A program made the translations under genes and the position numbers. From the IMG/VR virus record IMGVR_UViG_3300025364_000003, positions 124,001-188,000 of that record: 64,000 bases of DNA, one strand, 5' to 3'. The notes under the pieces were generated by a model, which worked only from the letters and a program-made list of their open reading frames with translations, did no database searches and was not told where the DNA came from. Below, piece by piece: positions 7,575 to 15,837 of this stretch (the stretch's first letter is position 1; each line of letters starts with the position of its first letter). The stretch comes from a virus.

Positions 7575-7895
7575 ATGAAAATTACTGATGACGAACTTAG
7601 ATTGATGGTCCGTGAAGCTGTGCAAAAGAAAGTTGCGAAGCTTAAAGAGGCTAGTGATTTTACAGCACGAAGACAAATCGTTCACTCGGCTGAGAAGGCT
7701 TCAATGGATTTCGAAAAGGAAATTGTTGGACTTCTCAATCTTGTAAAACCAGATGAGATGCCACCTGCGCTTCAAAAACAATATTTCTACATTGTGGAGC
7801 AAATGAAGGACGAAATTAAATCTGCGGTTATGAAAGCAACACGTGATCTTGCCAAACTCCCGAAGACAGAAATGGGAACGCAGAAGAAACGCTAA
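7575..7895 (+). CDS. small tagged protein, 106 aa
   Basis: Begins MKITDDELRLMVREAV and the tag runs to 'AKLKE|AS', an excellent match to the L-x-E|A/G cleavage pattern of the T4 prohead protease. The remaining 80 residues are helical and end in basic residues (TEMGTQKKR). Strong ribosome binding site (AAAGAGGATAAG). It is the second of three tandem tagged genes and presumably goes into the capsid. Function unknown. Confidence 0.8.
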   Translation: MKITDDELRLMVREAVQKKVAKLKEASDFTARRQIVHSAEKASMDFEKEIVGLLNLVKPDEMPPALQKQYFYIVEQMKDEIKSAVMKATRDLAKLPKTEMGTQKKR

Positions 7896-7901
7896 ACTTT
7901 A

Positions 7902-7909
7902 CTATTTAT
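7902..7909 (+). promoter_or_regulatory. CTATTTAT junction motif
   Basis: Lies in the 33-base gap before the tagged gene at 7929, 19 bases upstream of its start. Same family of CTAYTTA motifs as at 8313, 19737, 26928 and 54075. A promoter core is possible but unproven. Confidence 0.3.
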
Positions 7910-7928
7910 CCTCACAAAGGAACTGACA

Positions 7929-8252
7929 ATGAAAAAGATTAGAAAAAGCGAATTAAAGGGCATGGTCAAAGAGGCCGTCAGAAAAGGTCTGCAAGAGAAA
8001 TTTGATTTTACAAACGACCTTGTTCCTGATGATGTTGCAGGATATTCACGAAAAGTTGATGAGTTCCTTAAAGACACTATCAAAAAGGCAAGAGAATTGC
8101 ATGACGAAGGCGAAGAAATGATGCGGGCCAATATTCTTTCGTCGTACGGGGTTCAGGAAAGAAATCGTTTTCTTCTTTACAACGTAGGTTTTTTAAATAA
8201 CCTTGTTGCAAGTTTGATTGCAAGACTTGAACACAAGTATCGTCAAGGGTAA
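7929..8252 (+). CDS. small tagged protein, 107 aa
   Basis: Begins with the shared tag (SELKGMVKEAVRKGLQE then K). The mature part is helical with a short conserved-looking middle (NDLVPDDVAGYSRKVDEFLK) and a C-terminal helix (NNLVASLIARLEHKYRQ). AAAGGA precedes the ATG. A terminator follows at 8274, so this is the last gene of the three-gene tagged group at 6898-8252. Confidence 0.8.
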   Translation: MKKIRKSELKGMVKEAVRKGLQEKFDFTNDLVPDDVAGYSRKVDEFLKDTIKKARELHDEGEEMMRANILSSYGVQERNRFLLYNVGFLNNLVASLIARLEHKYRQG

Positions 8253-8273
8253 TCAAATAAAAATCTGTTATTA

Positions 8274-8307
8274 AAGCTCGGGGTTTGTAATTCCGAGCTT
8301 TTTTTTA
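8274..8307 (+). terminator. Rho-independent terminator
   Basis: AAGCTCGG (8274-8281) pairs with CCGAGCTT (8293-8300) around an 11-base loop and is followed by a run of T. It separates the tagged genes from the first fibre cluster. Confidence 0.85.
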
Positions 8308-8312
8308 TTGAC

Positions 8313-8320
8313 CTACTTAT
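8313..8320 (+). promoter_or_regulatory. CTACTTAT junction motif
   Basis: Lies immediately after the terminator and seven bases before the ATG at 8328, where a promoter for the fibre cluster would be expected. If it is a promoter core, the transcript would start at or near the start codon. Role unproven. Confidence 0.3.
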
Positions 8321-8327
8321 AGCTGTT

Positions 8328-8528
8328 ATGAGTAGTTTTTTTGATGCAACGCCAGAAATCATTCTGATTGATAAAGAAGAGAGGAAGTTGGCCATTACTC
8401 AAAGCCAACCAATCTCAGGTTCTGGCATTACAACACCATTCTTAATTTTCGCAGGGTTGACTTCTTCAGGTTCTGCGACCTTTTTAAGAACAGATTCTTT
8501 TGGAAATTTAAAGGTAAAAGCAGAATAA
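8328..8528 (+). CDS. stand-alone fibre N-terminal module, 66 aa
   Basis: The whole protein (MSSFFDATPEIILIDKEE...) corresponds to the N-terminal module of the next gene and of the protein at 44014: 'ATPEIILID', then 'KLAITQSQ', then a Gly-rich turn, 'GSATFLRTDSFGNLKVKA'. In the large proteins this segment probably anchors the fibre to the virion. A free module of 66 residues may be an adaptor or cap, or the remnant of a truncated fibre gene. It ends seven bases before the 903-residue fibre gene. Confidence 0.7.
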   Translation: MSSFFDATPEIILIDKEERKLAITQSQPISGSGITTPFLIFAGLTSSGSATFLRTDSFGNLKVKAE

Positions 8529-8535
8529 TTCAACC

Positions 8536-11247
8536 ATGCCAGCATTCGATTCAACACCAGAAGGCATTTTGATTAATGAGGACGGCACAAAACTTGCTGT
8601 CTCTGAAAGTCAAACCATCAACACTTCATCGCAACCTGCGTTGTTGTTGGGCGCTCTTCGCCCAGATGGAACAGCAACTTTTGTTAATCTAGCAGATGAT
8701 GGCGCACTCAAAATTTCTATTTCGGGCTCCGGATTGCTACCTTCCATTTCAAGCTCTACAGACAATGCAGTTGTTCGTTGGGATGGAACTACTGGCACCG
8801 CTATTCAAAATTCAAATGCAACTTTGTCAGATGCAGGAACCCTTTCTCTGGTTGGAGATTTGAACATTGCTGGCAACCTGAATGCAGTGGTCGGAGGAGA
8901 TTTAACAGGTTCTTTACCAACACCACAAGTCATTGCCTTTACTTCAGGCGCTACGCAGATCACGTTTGACAACATAATGGACGGTGAAATACTTCAACGA
9001 GTCGGTGATTTGATTGTTAGTATCTCGACTTCTTCATTTGGCGGTGGCGCAGTTGATTCGGTTTTTGGTAGAACTGGTGCAGTTGTTGCGGTTGCTGGGG
9101 ACTACAGCGGCTCACAAGTTACCTTTGTGCCTTCTGGCGACATTGCCGCAACGGATGTTCAAGCAGCAATTGTGGAGGTAAGAGACGACACTGATACCAA
9201 GCTTGCTGGAAAGGTAGACACAAGTACACAAATTATTGCAGGTGCTGGGCTAACAGGCGGTGGCGATCTTACAACAGATCGCACACTGGATGTGGTGGCA
9301 AATGGTGATGGCAGCATTGTCGTTAACGCCAATGATATTCAGGTCGGTGTTGTTTCTGATGCACAACATGGTAGCAGGGGTGGCGGTACGCTACATTCAG
9401 AAGCTACAACTTCTGTAGCTGGTTTTTTTGCTGCGGCAGATAAAGAAGCTCTGAACATAGTTGTAACATCATCATTGAACTTTGTCACCGGACCAGCATC
9501 TGCAACAGACAATGCTCTTGTTAGATGGGATGGAACAACAGGCAAACTTGTTCAAAACTCAAATGCCATTTTGACAGACGGCGGCTCTCTTTCAATTGTT
9601 GGCGATGTAAATGTTACTGGTAATTTAAATGCTTCTGTAAGTGGAGACTTGCAGGGTACACTTCCAAGTCCTCAGGTCATCGCCTTTACTTCTGGTTCAA
9701 CACAAATTTCTTATGACAATATTCCTGAGGGAACATTCTTGAGAAGAAGTGGCTCGTTTGTCATTGGAGATACGGTTACCTCAATTATTACTTCCTCTTC
9801 AGGCATTTCCGTTGTTGATTCTGTTGGCGGAACTGCACTTGCATCAACCCCGTCTTGGACTGACGTTCCATTAAACTTTACCAACGCAAAATCAGATGAT
9901 TTCAGCCACACGGAACCATCTTCAACCGTTCTTGTTAATACGACTGGAAGCTATCTTGTAGGTGGACATGTTACCATCTTCCAAAATGGCGGCAATGGGC
10001 GTTCCGCTGCTGAAATTAGGCTGGTAAAAAACACTGGCGATGGTTTTACCGAGGTAAGTGGAACACGTGGTGCAATTTATAGCAGATTAAATTCTCAAGG
10101 CGAAGGAACAGCTGGATTTACCGTGTTTTTGAATTTGCCGACTACGGCAAGTTTCAAGTTGCAAGCTAGAAAAATAAGCGGAGCGGGCAATCTCTTTTTA
10201 AGAGAAGATGGTTCTGGCCTTACCATTGTAAATACCCGTGGTGTAAAAGGAGAAAGAGGAGAAAAAGGATCGGCAGGTTCGGGAACTACAATAAATGTCA
10301 ACAATCAAGGCTCCCCAGTTTCTGGAACTCCGTTTGACCTTCTTAATTTTAATTTTGGGTTTACTGTTGCAGATGGTGGTGGAGGCGAGGTAGATATCGA
10401 GGTGGATGATTCTGGCACGCTTTCAAGCGTTGAAGCTGGTGATACATCGATAGATGGCACAGCTGATGGCTTTGCTCGCAAAGATCACCAACATGCAGTT
10501 TCTACTGGAACACCAAGTACAATTATTCCTGATCAGGCCAACGCAGAAGGAATCTCAACAAATCTTGCAAGAGCCGACCACATACACAATGTTCCAGCAG
10601 CAGTGCCAGTAGACATCACTCCCGAAGCTGGCAACTCCGAAGGGGTTGCCTCCAGCTTCGCTCGGTCTGACCACGTTCACAACATTCCTTCAGGAACACC
10701 TTCAACAATTACACCAGATCTGCCCAATGCAGAAGGTACGGCAAATTCTTTTGCAAGAACAGATCACATTCATAATGTCCCTACTGATACAGCTGTGGAC
10801 ATAGGTGCAGGTGGAACCTCTATCGAGGGCACGAGCAATTCATTTGCTCGTGCAGATCACGTTCACAGGATCATTGATCCAAGTAGCGAGGCTAGTGCCA
10901 CTGGCAACATTTCAACAACAAGCGCTTCGCCTACAACTGCTGCTGGTATGTCTATTACACCAGGTGCTGGCACTTATTTGGTTTGGTTCAGCACTTGGGG
11001 TTTACACAGCAGAAATTTCGCTGAACTGGCAATTGGAATCGCTGTTGCTGGGACTGATGTTGCAGCAAGTGAGCGAAGATGGGGTAACACCAACCAGAGC
11101 GATGGAGGCAGCGCCACTTTAGCAACGCAGGCTAGAGTAACTATAACAGCAGGCCAGGCTATCCAAGGTAGGTTTTGGAGGGCAAGCGGAGGGGGAAGTG
11201 TTGAAATAAATGATAGAACATTGACAATTCTAAAGGTGGACGGATAA
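8536..11247 (+). CDS. tail fibre-like protein with duplicated module, collagen-like stretch and HxH repeats
   Basis: This 903-residue protein shows the following order: the shared N-terminal module (residues 1-65); a module of about 94 residues beginning 'TDNAVVRWDGTTG' that occurs twice (about 75-168 and 317-410); a 'GAGLTGGGDLTTDRTL' segment typical of fibre shafts; a collagen-like 'GVKGERGEKGSAGS' near 570; and five repeats of about 31 residues, each ending in (A/T/S)-D-H-x-H, at about 635-778. The C-terminal 125 residues look like a beta-sandwich tip. HxH motifs coordinate iron in the T4 long tail fibre tip, so metal-stabilised trimerisation is plausible. It probably binds host receptors. 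The repeats make it prone to recombination. Confidence 0.8.
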   Translation: MPAFDSTPEGILINEDGTKLAVSESQTINTSSQPALLLGALRPDGTATFVNLADDGALKISISGSGLLPSISSSTDNAVVRWDGTTGTAIQNSNATLSDAGTLSLVGDLNIAGNLNAVVGGDLTGSLPTPQVIAFTSGATQITFDNIMDGEILQRVGDLIVSISTSSFGGGAVDSVFGRTGAVVAVAGDYSGSQVTFVPSGDIAATDVQAAIVEVRDDTDTKLAGKVDTSTQIIAGAGLTGGGDLTTDRTLDVVANGDGSIVVNANDIQVGVVSDAQHGSRGGGTLHSEATTSVAGFFAAADKEALNIVVTSSLNFVTGPASATDNALVRWDGTTGKLVQNSNAILTDGGSLSIVGDVNVTGNLNASVSGDLQGTLPSPQVIAFTSGSTQISYDNIPEGTFLRRSGSFVIGDTVTSIITSSSGISVVDSVGGTALASTPSWTDVPLNFTNAKSDDFSHTEPSSTVLVNTTGSYLVGGHVTIFQNGGNGRSAAEIRLVKNTGDGFTEVSGTRGAIYSRLNSQGEGTAGFTVFLNLPTTASFKLQARKISGAGNLFLREDGSGLTIVNTRGVKGERGEKGSAGSGTTINVNNQGSPVSGTPFDLLNFNFGFTVADGGGGEVDIEVDDSGTLSSVEAGDTSIDGTADGFARKDHQHAVSTGTPSTIIPDQANAEGISTNLARADHIHNVPAAVPVDITPEAGNSEGVASSFARSDHVHNIPSGTPSTITPDLPNAEGTANSFARTDHIHNVPTDTAVDIGAGGTSIEGTSNSFARADHVHRIIDPSSEASATGNISTTSASPTTAAGMSITPGAGTYLVWFSTWGLHSRNFAELAIGIAVAGTDVAASERRWGNTNQSDGGSATLATQARVTITAGQAIQGRFWRASGGGSVEINDRTLTILKVDG
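10623..10660 (+). repeat. hairpin within fibre coding sequence
   Basis: GGCAAC pairs with GTTGCC and, after a three-base bulge, CGAAGCT pairs with AGCTTCG, giving 13 base pairs within the HxH-repeat region of the fibre gene. No T-run follows, so it is not a simple terminator. It may be a chance product of codon choice. Confidence 0.45.
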
Positions 11248-11867
11248 TGGCAAATATTATCTATAACTTTAACTTTTCAGATTTTCCAAGTGGTTCAATC
11301 GCCCCTGGAAAACTTTATGATCAAATGAATTCAACATACACAGCATCGAGATTTGACATGTCAACGGATGCAACAGCAGAAACAGTAGTTTTTACATTTG
11401 ATGATAATTTTTTTGTACCAACTTCTAGTTCTATTTCTGAAAATGTTATAAATAGTCATGATGGAAAACGTTGGCCTAACTTTACATTGAAAACACTTAC
11501 AGGGTTTGACAGAATAACAACAACTTCACGTGACTGGACCCCCATCAAACCAATGATAATTAAACCAGGCGCTCCTGGGAATTTTTTTGTAATATTTGAT
11601 GTAAATGCAAGACACACAACAGATGATACAAAAACAGAATATGCCATATTCTATAATGACACCATGTTATCAGGATCCAAGAAAGAACTTGAAGTAGCTT
11701 CGGGTTTATTTTCTTTTCTTGATACTCATGTCGAGGCTTTCTCAATAACAGGACAAGCGTTTATCTCTGGAGCAATGCCTGATTGCACCATAAGTGTTAG
11801 ATGGAAAACTACCGATCCGACAGCTGTGATTTTGGGAAGAAGCATGACCGTGCAAAGGATTAACTGA
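11247..11867 (+). CDS. putative appendage protein, 206 aa
   Basis: Begins MANIIYNFNFSDFPSGSIAPGKL; its ATG overlaps the TAA of the fibre gene (TAATG). The N-terminus shares a pattern with the following gene, which starts MTLYDYTYSISGSFPSGSVA: an aromatic beta strand, then F-P-S-G-S-(I/V)-A and a helix. The rest is beta-rich. A fibre accessory or connector is the best guess from its position between fibre genes; no family recognised. Confidence 0.65.
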   Translation: MANIIYNFNFSDFPSGSIAPGKLYDQMNSTYTASRFDMSTDATAETVVFTFDDNFFVPTSSSISENVINSHDGKRWPNFTLKTLTGFDRITTTSRDWTPIKPMIIKPGAPGNFFVIFDVNARHTTDDTKTEYAIFYNDTMLSGSKKELEVASGLFSFLDTHVEAFSITGQAFISGAMPDCTISVRWKTTDPTAVILGRSMTVQRIN

Positions 11868-11868
11868 A

Positions 11869-13089
11869 ATGACACTATATGACTACACGTACTCAATATC
11901 AGGTAGCTTCCCAAGTGGAAGTGTTGCTTCTGATCGACTTGAGAAAGAAATTAGAGACAGTTCAATTACCAAGGCTCTAAGTCACATTGATACTGCTGGC
12001 GATGATTGTGATATTTGGTTTAAGGCTTTGCTCACTACGGGTTCCAACAGTGAAAAAGAAACACTCGACGGCCTTGTTGCAGTCCATAGTGGGCAGCCTC
12101 TCATGGTAAAAACCATTAACACCTCTTCCCAAGGTTCGGTTGTATTTTCTCTAGAAAAAAGACAAAAAGACGAGGCGCCTCTTGTTGCATTGCAAGGTAG
12201 AATTGGCTCTGAAACTATATATGCGACGCACAATTTCTGTGATGAAACAACCTGGTATAATGGAAGTGTGCGTGTAACCAGTGCTTCTTTGGTTCAATCA
12301 GGCTCAATTTGGTATCACTCAGGCGTAGGATTTGGTACGCCATGGATTGACATGTACCACGGTAAAGTTTATGACGAAGAGGGCCTAGCCGAAGATCAGT
12401 TTATTTTCGCCTCTGCCAATGGTGAGGTTGGCCATGGGTACACTGTGCATGTGCTTGTAGACGGCACAGAAAAACAACAAAGAGCAGCATTTCACGCATC
12501 TGGTGGCGAATATACAGTAAATTATGCCTCTGGAGCAATTATGCCAGTATCCGGGCAGAATTGGTCTGGTTCGAATGTTGTGGCTTGTTTTTCACACAGA
12601 AACAGTTCCGCATGGTATCTTGAGCCTCTACCAAATAAAACTCTGGTGCTTGAAAAGGCCGAGGTTCAGTTTTCACACGATCTTGAGTTTAATTCCTCAT
12701 TCTTAATGACGACAGAGGGATATGCGGCAGTATTTGCACCGCACTTAATACAATCAAATGGCGGACCACTGCCAGATAATGCTCGCATACCGATAGACAA
12801 GACTCAATACAAAACGCCTGATCAAGTTATTGACGAAGCCATCATGGCATTTCCACAAGTTCCGCCAATTAGCACGAATACAAATAGAGGTTTCAAATTC
12901 CCAAGAAACATATTTCAATTTCATTATGGAGCTGTCAAAAAGTTATATTCGTCGCTAGGAATGCGAATAGGAATTTCGGTAGAGAATGATCAACCTTGGG
13001 GTGGTGAAAGAGCAACGGCTACATTTTATTGTATTTCTGAAACAGATCCTGGTCAACTTGAAGCACTTGCAATTTTAGGTTTGATATAA
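11869..13089 (+). CDS. putative appendage/tail-associated protein, 406 aa
   Basis: Shares the N-terminal 'YSISGSFPSGSVASDRLEKEI' type of opening with the preceding protein, which suggests that both attach to the same partner. The remainder is beta-rich with a Trp- and Gly-containing middle (WYHSGVGFGTPWIDMY). The C-terminal 100 residues differ, with a 'PDQVIDEAIMAFPQVPPIS' segment. No catalytic motif found. It begins one base after the previous stop. Confidence 0.65.
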   Translation: MTLYDYTYSISGSFPSGSVASDRLEKEIRDSSITKALSHIDTAGDDCDIWFKALLTTGSNSEKETLDGLVAVHSGQPLMVKTINTSSQGSVVFSLEKRQKDEAPLVALQGRIGSETIYATHNFCDETTWYNGSVRVTSASLVQSGSIWYHSGVGFGTPWIDMYHGKVYDEEGLAEDQFIFASANGEVGHGYTVHVLVDGTEKQQRAAFHASGGEYTVNYASGAIMPVSGQNWSGSNVVACFSHRNSSAWYLEPLPNKTLVLEKAEVQFSHDLEFNSSFLMTTEGYAAVFAPHLIQSNGGPLPDNARIPIDKTQYKTPDQVIDEAIMAFPQVPPISTNTNRGFKFPRNIFQFHYGAVKKLYSSLGMRIGISVENDQPWGGERATATFYCISETDPGQLEALAILGLI

Positions 13090-13092
13090 AAT

Positions 13093-13215
13093 ATGGTTAA
13101 GTTTGATAAAGACGGAAGACTTAGGATTTATGTTGAAGGCGTTGAAGTTGGTAATGTTACTGGTAGCCCTGTTTCACTTTCTGTTTTTGTTGTCGGTAGA
13201 GGTTTGGGCGTGTAG
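13093..13215 (+). CDS. small hypothetical protein, 40 aa
   Basis: ATG at 13093 to TAG at 13213-13215 encodes MVKFDKDGRLRIYVEGVEVG and a further 20 residues ending VVGRGLGV. It follows the 406-residue gene by three bases. The first half reads like a beta hairpin. Length and lack of homology make it uncertain, but it fills an otherwise empty 180-base gap in a densely coded region. Confidence 0.4.
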   Translation: MVKFDKDGRLRIYVEGVEVGNVTGSPVSLSVFVVGRGLGV

Positions 13216-13271
13216 TTGTTTACCTCTATTTACAATTGCTTGTCTGTGATGCAGGTGCAAGGAGATAAATT

Positions 13272-14138
13272 GTGGGAAAACGAGGATTGGTATTAAGTGG
13301 TGGTGGTTCCAAAGGAGCTTACCAGGTGGGTGTTCTAAAAGCTCTTATGGAAGAAGGTAGGCAATATGATGTAGTATCGGGCGTGTCTGTTGGTGCACTT
13401 ATTGGAGCACATATGGCAATGTATCCGCCAGAAAAACAAGCAGAAAATTTTGAAGGTCTTTTCAAAATATGGACAGAGAGCGTCAAGGGAAACAAAAGTG
13501 TTTATAAACCCTGGGCTCCTTGGGTGTTGACTTATTTGTGGTCCTTTTGGAAGGGCGGTATCTATAGCATGAAACCACTTAGGGACATCTTAGCCAAGGA
13601 AATGAACACCGAAGAAATGAGAAAAAGTGGGGTTGAATTTGAAGTAGGCGTTGTTTCCCTTCAATCTGGGAAATATCGCTCAGTCAATCTTACGAGTGAT
13701 CCTGGAAACAATCAATTAGCTGTAGATTGGGTATGGGCAAGCTGCATTTTTCCTGTTCTGTTCCCAGCTGTAGAAATTGGTGGAGAACAATGGGTTGATG
13801 GTGGCCTAAGAAATACAATTCCAATTCTAGATGTCTTGAAATACTCAGACGTAACCGAAATTGATGTTGTTCTAACAGGTCCTCGTGATGGTTTTATTCC
13901 GTCTGAAGATAAAAAATATAACTCTGCTCTTGACGTGGGGTTGCGTACCGCTGGGTTTTTAGCTGATGAAGTGTTTGCTACGGACCTTGATGAGGTTTGT
14001 TGCATAAATAAAGTAAAACTTAACATTTACGATCCTGTAGATCTAGTAAACGAAGATAGCTTCAAATTTGACCCGGACGAAATTGCTCGGTTGATCGAAA
14101 GAGGATACCGTGAAACTAAAACAAAACTAGGCAAATAG
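13272..14138 (+). CDS. patatin-like phospholipase
   Basis: This 288-residue protein has the patatin fold signatures: the oxyanion loop 'GLVLSGGGSKGAYQVGVLKAL' at residues 5-25, the nucleophile elbow 'GVSVG' (G-x-S-x-G) near residue 44, and the dyad aspartate in 'WVDGGLRNTIPI' near 175. The family hydrolyses acyl chains of phospholipids. The start is a GTG with AAGGAG seven bases upstream. There is no signal peptide, so it acts in the infected cell's cytoplasm on the inner membrane, or on lipids once the membrane is breached; a role in lysis or in phage-phage competition is conjecture. Confidence 0.92.
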   Translation: MGKRGLVLSGGGSKGAYQVGVLKALMEEGRQYDVVSGVSVGALIGAHMAMYPPEKQAENFEGLFKIWTESVKGNKSVYKPWAPWVLTYLWSFWKGGIYSMKPLRDILAKEMNTEEMRKSGVEFEVGVVSLQSGKYRSVNLTSDPGNNQLAVDWVWASCIFPVLFPAVEIGGEQWVDGGLRNTIPILDVLKYSDVTEIDVVLTGPRDGFIPSEDKKYNSALDVGLRTAGFLADEVFATDLDEVCCINKVKLNIYDPVDLVNEDSFKFDPDEIARLIERGYRETKTKLGK

Positions 14139-14147
14139 GAGGCGCTT

Positions 14148-14690
14148 ATGTCTAGCGTACCTACCGTTGTAGTACCACCAGGCCCATATCTTTACGACGA
14201 CCCAAGATTCATTTACAACGAACCGTGTATGTTTTACGACGGTGGGTTCGACTTACAATGTTTAATTGATCGGCAACGTGTAGTTCTTCCCAAAAAGGTG
14301 GGAAAAAGCACTGCTGCCGTAGCAAGAAGGCGCAAGCCACAACTTCCACCAGAAGATTGTCGCACGATACTCGATTTTATCATTAGAGCCGAGGTTGAAA
14401 AGGTAAACAATAAGCCGGTGGAACATAGAGAAGTTGAAAAAAAATATCACCTCGAATACGACCCAATTAAAGTTGAAGTACAAGAATTGAAGCATCGAGC
14501 AGATGATTTTGAGGTCTGGGCCTATGCTTTAACATCATCTATAGTCCAACCTAAAATCTGTCCAACAGATAAAGTAAAACTTATCCCAATTAAAACCATT
14601 GTATCAAGTTCACTCGAAGCACGATTAAGGAAGTCGAAGATTCTAATTAAGGGTGAAGTTATTGATAGAAAGAATAAAAACAAGAAATGA
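14148..14690 (+). CDS. hypothetical protein, 180 aa
   Basis: The N-terminal 60 residues are rich in Pro, Tyr and aromatic residues (VVVPPGPYLYDDPRFIYNEP), followed by a basic helix-forming middle and a Lys-rich C-terminus (EVIDRKNKNKK). GGAGG precedes the ATG. It overlaps the next gene by ATGA. No domain recognised; the sequence is not typical of an enzyme. Confidence 0.7.
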   Translation: MSSVPTVVVPPGPYLYDDPRFIYNEPCMFYDGGFDLQCLIDRQRVVLPKKVGKSTAAVARRRKPQLPPEDCRTILDFIIRAEVEKVNNKPVEHREVEKKYHLEYDPIKVEVQELKHRADDFEVWAYALTSSIVQPKICPTDKVKLIPIKTIVSSSLEARLRKSKILIKGEVIDRKNKNKK

Positions 14691-15361
14691 CCATTCCAAA
14701 ACTCAACCTCAATCTAAATGAAGAAAATGAGCTAGCTTTCAAAATCTCTATCGAAGGCTCTTCATCTGACATTGGAGCTACCAAGCCTAGGTTTAGACTT
14801 CTTGTGACCGAATCCGAAAATGGTCATGGAATGGTTTATCCGGCCGAACAAGGTGATGACGGCAACGTCATAGTTCGTCTTCCAAGCACTGAAACTTTTC
14901 TTGAGGAGACTAACTACCGTGGAAAACTTGAAGTGATTTTAGGCAATCATTACTTCGTTCCAACGGAGGTCGACATCGAGTTCATTAGGCCACTCAAAGT
15001 AGAAGCTGTTGTTGTAACAAACAAGGGCGGCTCTCTAAGGGAAGAAAAAGCTAAGCACGAATCTGCCGAGCCTTCCGTTTCCGTTTCTACGGTTGAGGTT
15101 AGAAACAAAAAGTCCATTAGAGAAACTCCTAACCCAGAATCGACGATGCAGAAGCCTAAAAAGCGCACTTGGAATGAGCTAACCGAAGCTGAAAAAAAGA
15201 AAGTCATTGCTTTCCGCAAAGAACAAAAACTCAAGAAGTTAAGAGAACAAAAAAGATTACAGGAAAAGAAAATTAGAGCAAAGAAATTTGCCGAACAAAA
15301 GGCTGAAGCACAATTGAAAGCTCAATTAAAAACTCTAATGTCGGATTCGCTTGAAGAATAA
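14687..15361 (+). CDS. hypothetical protein with beta domain and basic coiled coil
   Basis: A 224-residue protein in two parts. Residues 1-105 look like a beta-sandwich (LAFKISIEGSSSDI, FRLLVTESENGHGMVYPAEQ, GKLEVILGNHYFVPTEV). Residues 155-220 form a strongly basic helix with Lys/Arg/Gln-rich heptads (KKLREQKRLQEKKIRAKKFA). The whole reads like a structural or nucleic-acid-associated protein with a charged rod. It is coupled to the upstream gene by ATGA. Confidence 0.7.
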   Translation: MTIPKLNLNLNEENELAFKISIEGSSSDIGATKPRFRLLVTESENGHGMVYPAEQGDDGNVIVRLPSTETFLEETNYRGKLEVILGNHYFVPTEVDIEFIRPLKVEAVVVTNKGGSLREEKAKHESAEPSVSVSTVEVRNKKSIRETPNPESTMQKPKKRTWNELTEAEKKKVIAFRKEQKLKKLREQKRLQEKKIRAKKFAEQKAEAQLKAQLKTLMSDSLEE

Positions 15362-15362
15362 T

Positions 15363-15524
15363 TTACCCTTTTGTGATTTTTTGACGCCTTTGTTGCATCA
15401 CTTTTCGATACATTCTCATTTTCCTAACTCGATTCATTAATTGTTTATTTTCCAAAGCAAGTTTGTAATTGAGAATTAGGTCAAAAAGATCAACACCTTC
15501 AATTTTTATTCCAATCTTACTCAA
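15363..15524 (-). CDS. small hypothetical protein, 53 aa
   Basis: Open frame in the minus-strand block of small genes, started at TTG (15524) so that it overlaps the upstream gene by only eight bases; a longer TTG start at 15569 would overlap it by 53. The product (SKIGIKIEGVDLFDLILNYK...) ends in a basic helix (RMYRKVMQQRRQKITKG). GGAAAG precedes the chosen start. No homology recognised. Confidence 0.45.
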   Translation of the reverse strand: MSKIGIKIEGVDLFDLILNYKLALENKQLMNRVRKMRMYRKVMQQRRQKITKG

Positions 15525-15666
15525 GATTGCTTTCCAAGCCAGGGAAAATGTTTGGGAATACAAGATCAAATACTTCTTGTTGCCACTTTGACTTATTTTC
15601 TCTCACATATCGTTCTTTTCGATAAGTAAAAATAAGCTTTTGTAGTTTTTTGTTTGTTTGGTTCAT
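15517..15666 (-). CDS. small hypothetical protein, 49 aa
   Basis: ATG at 15666 to TAA at 15517 encodes MNQTNKKLQKLIFTYRKERY followed by a short acidic end. It lies in the minus-strand block of small genes between 16139 and 15363 and has the same Lys/Arg-rich helical character as its neighbours. Too short to assign. Confidence 0.5.
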   Translation of the reverse strand: MNQTNKKLQKLIFTYRKERYVRENKSKWQQEVFDLVFPNIFPGLESNLE

Positions 15667-15675
15667 TAAATTTAT

Positions 15676-15837
15676 TTATTTTTTAACAAGCGGGATTTTG
15701 TTTGCCCTGGGAGCATTAGCCTTTATGTCTTGCATTAATTGTTTAATAATTTGTTCAGCTCTTTCAGCTCGATATTTCCTCAGAAGTTGTTCGAGCGTTT
15801 GACCGCAAATAACGATTGACTTAGAAGAGAAGCTCAT
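15676..15837 (-). CDS. small hypothetical protein, 53 aa
   Basis: Its ATG (15837) overlaps the TGA of the 101-residue gene upstream (ATGA), strong support for a real coupled gene. The product starts MSFSSKSIVICGQTLEQLLR and is mostly an amphipathic helix (RKYRAERAEQIIKQLMQDIK). Not recognised. Confidence 0.6.
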   Translation of the reverse strand: MSFSSKSIVICGQTLEQLLRKYRAERAEQIIKQLMQDIKANAPRANKIPLVKK

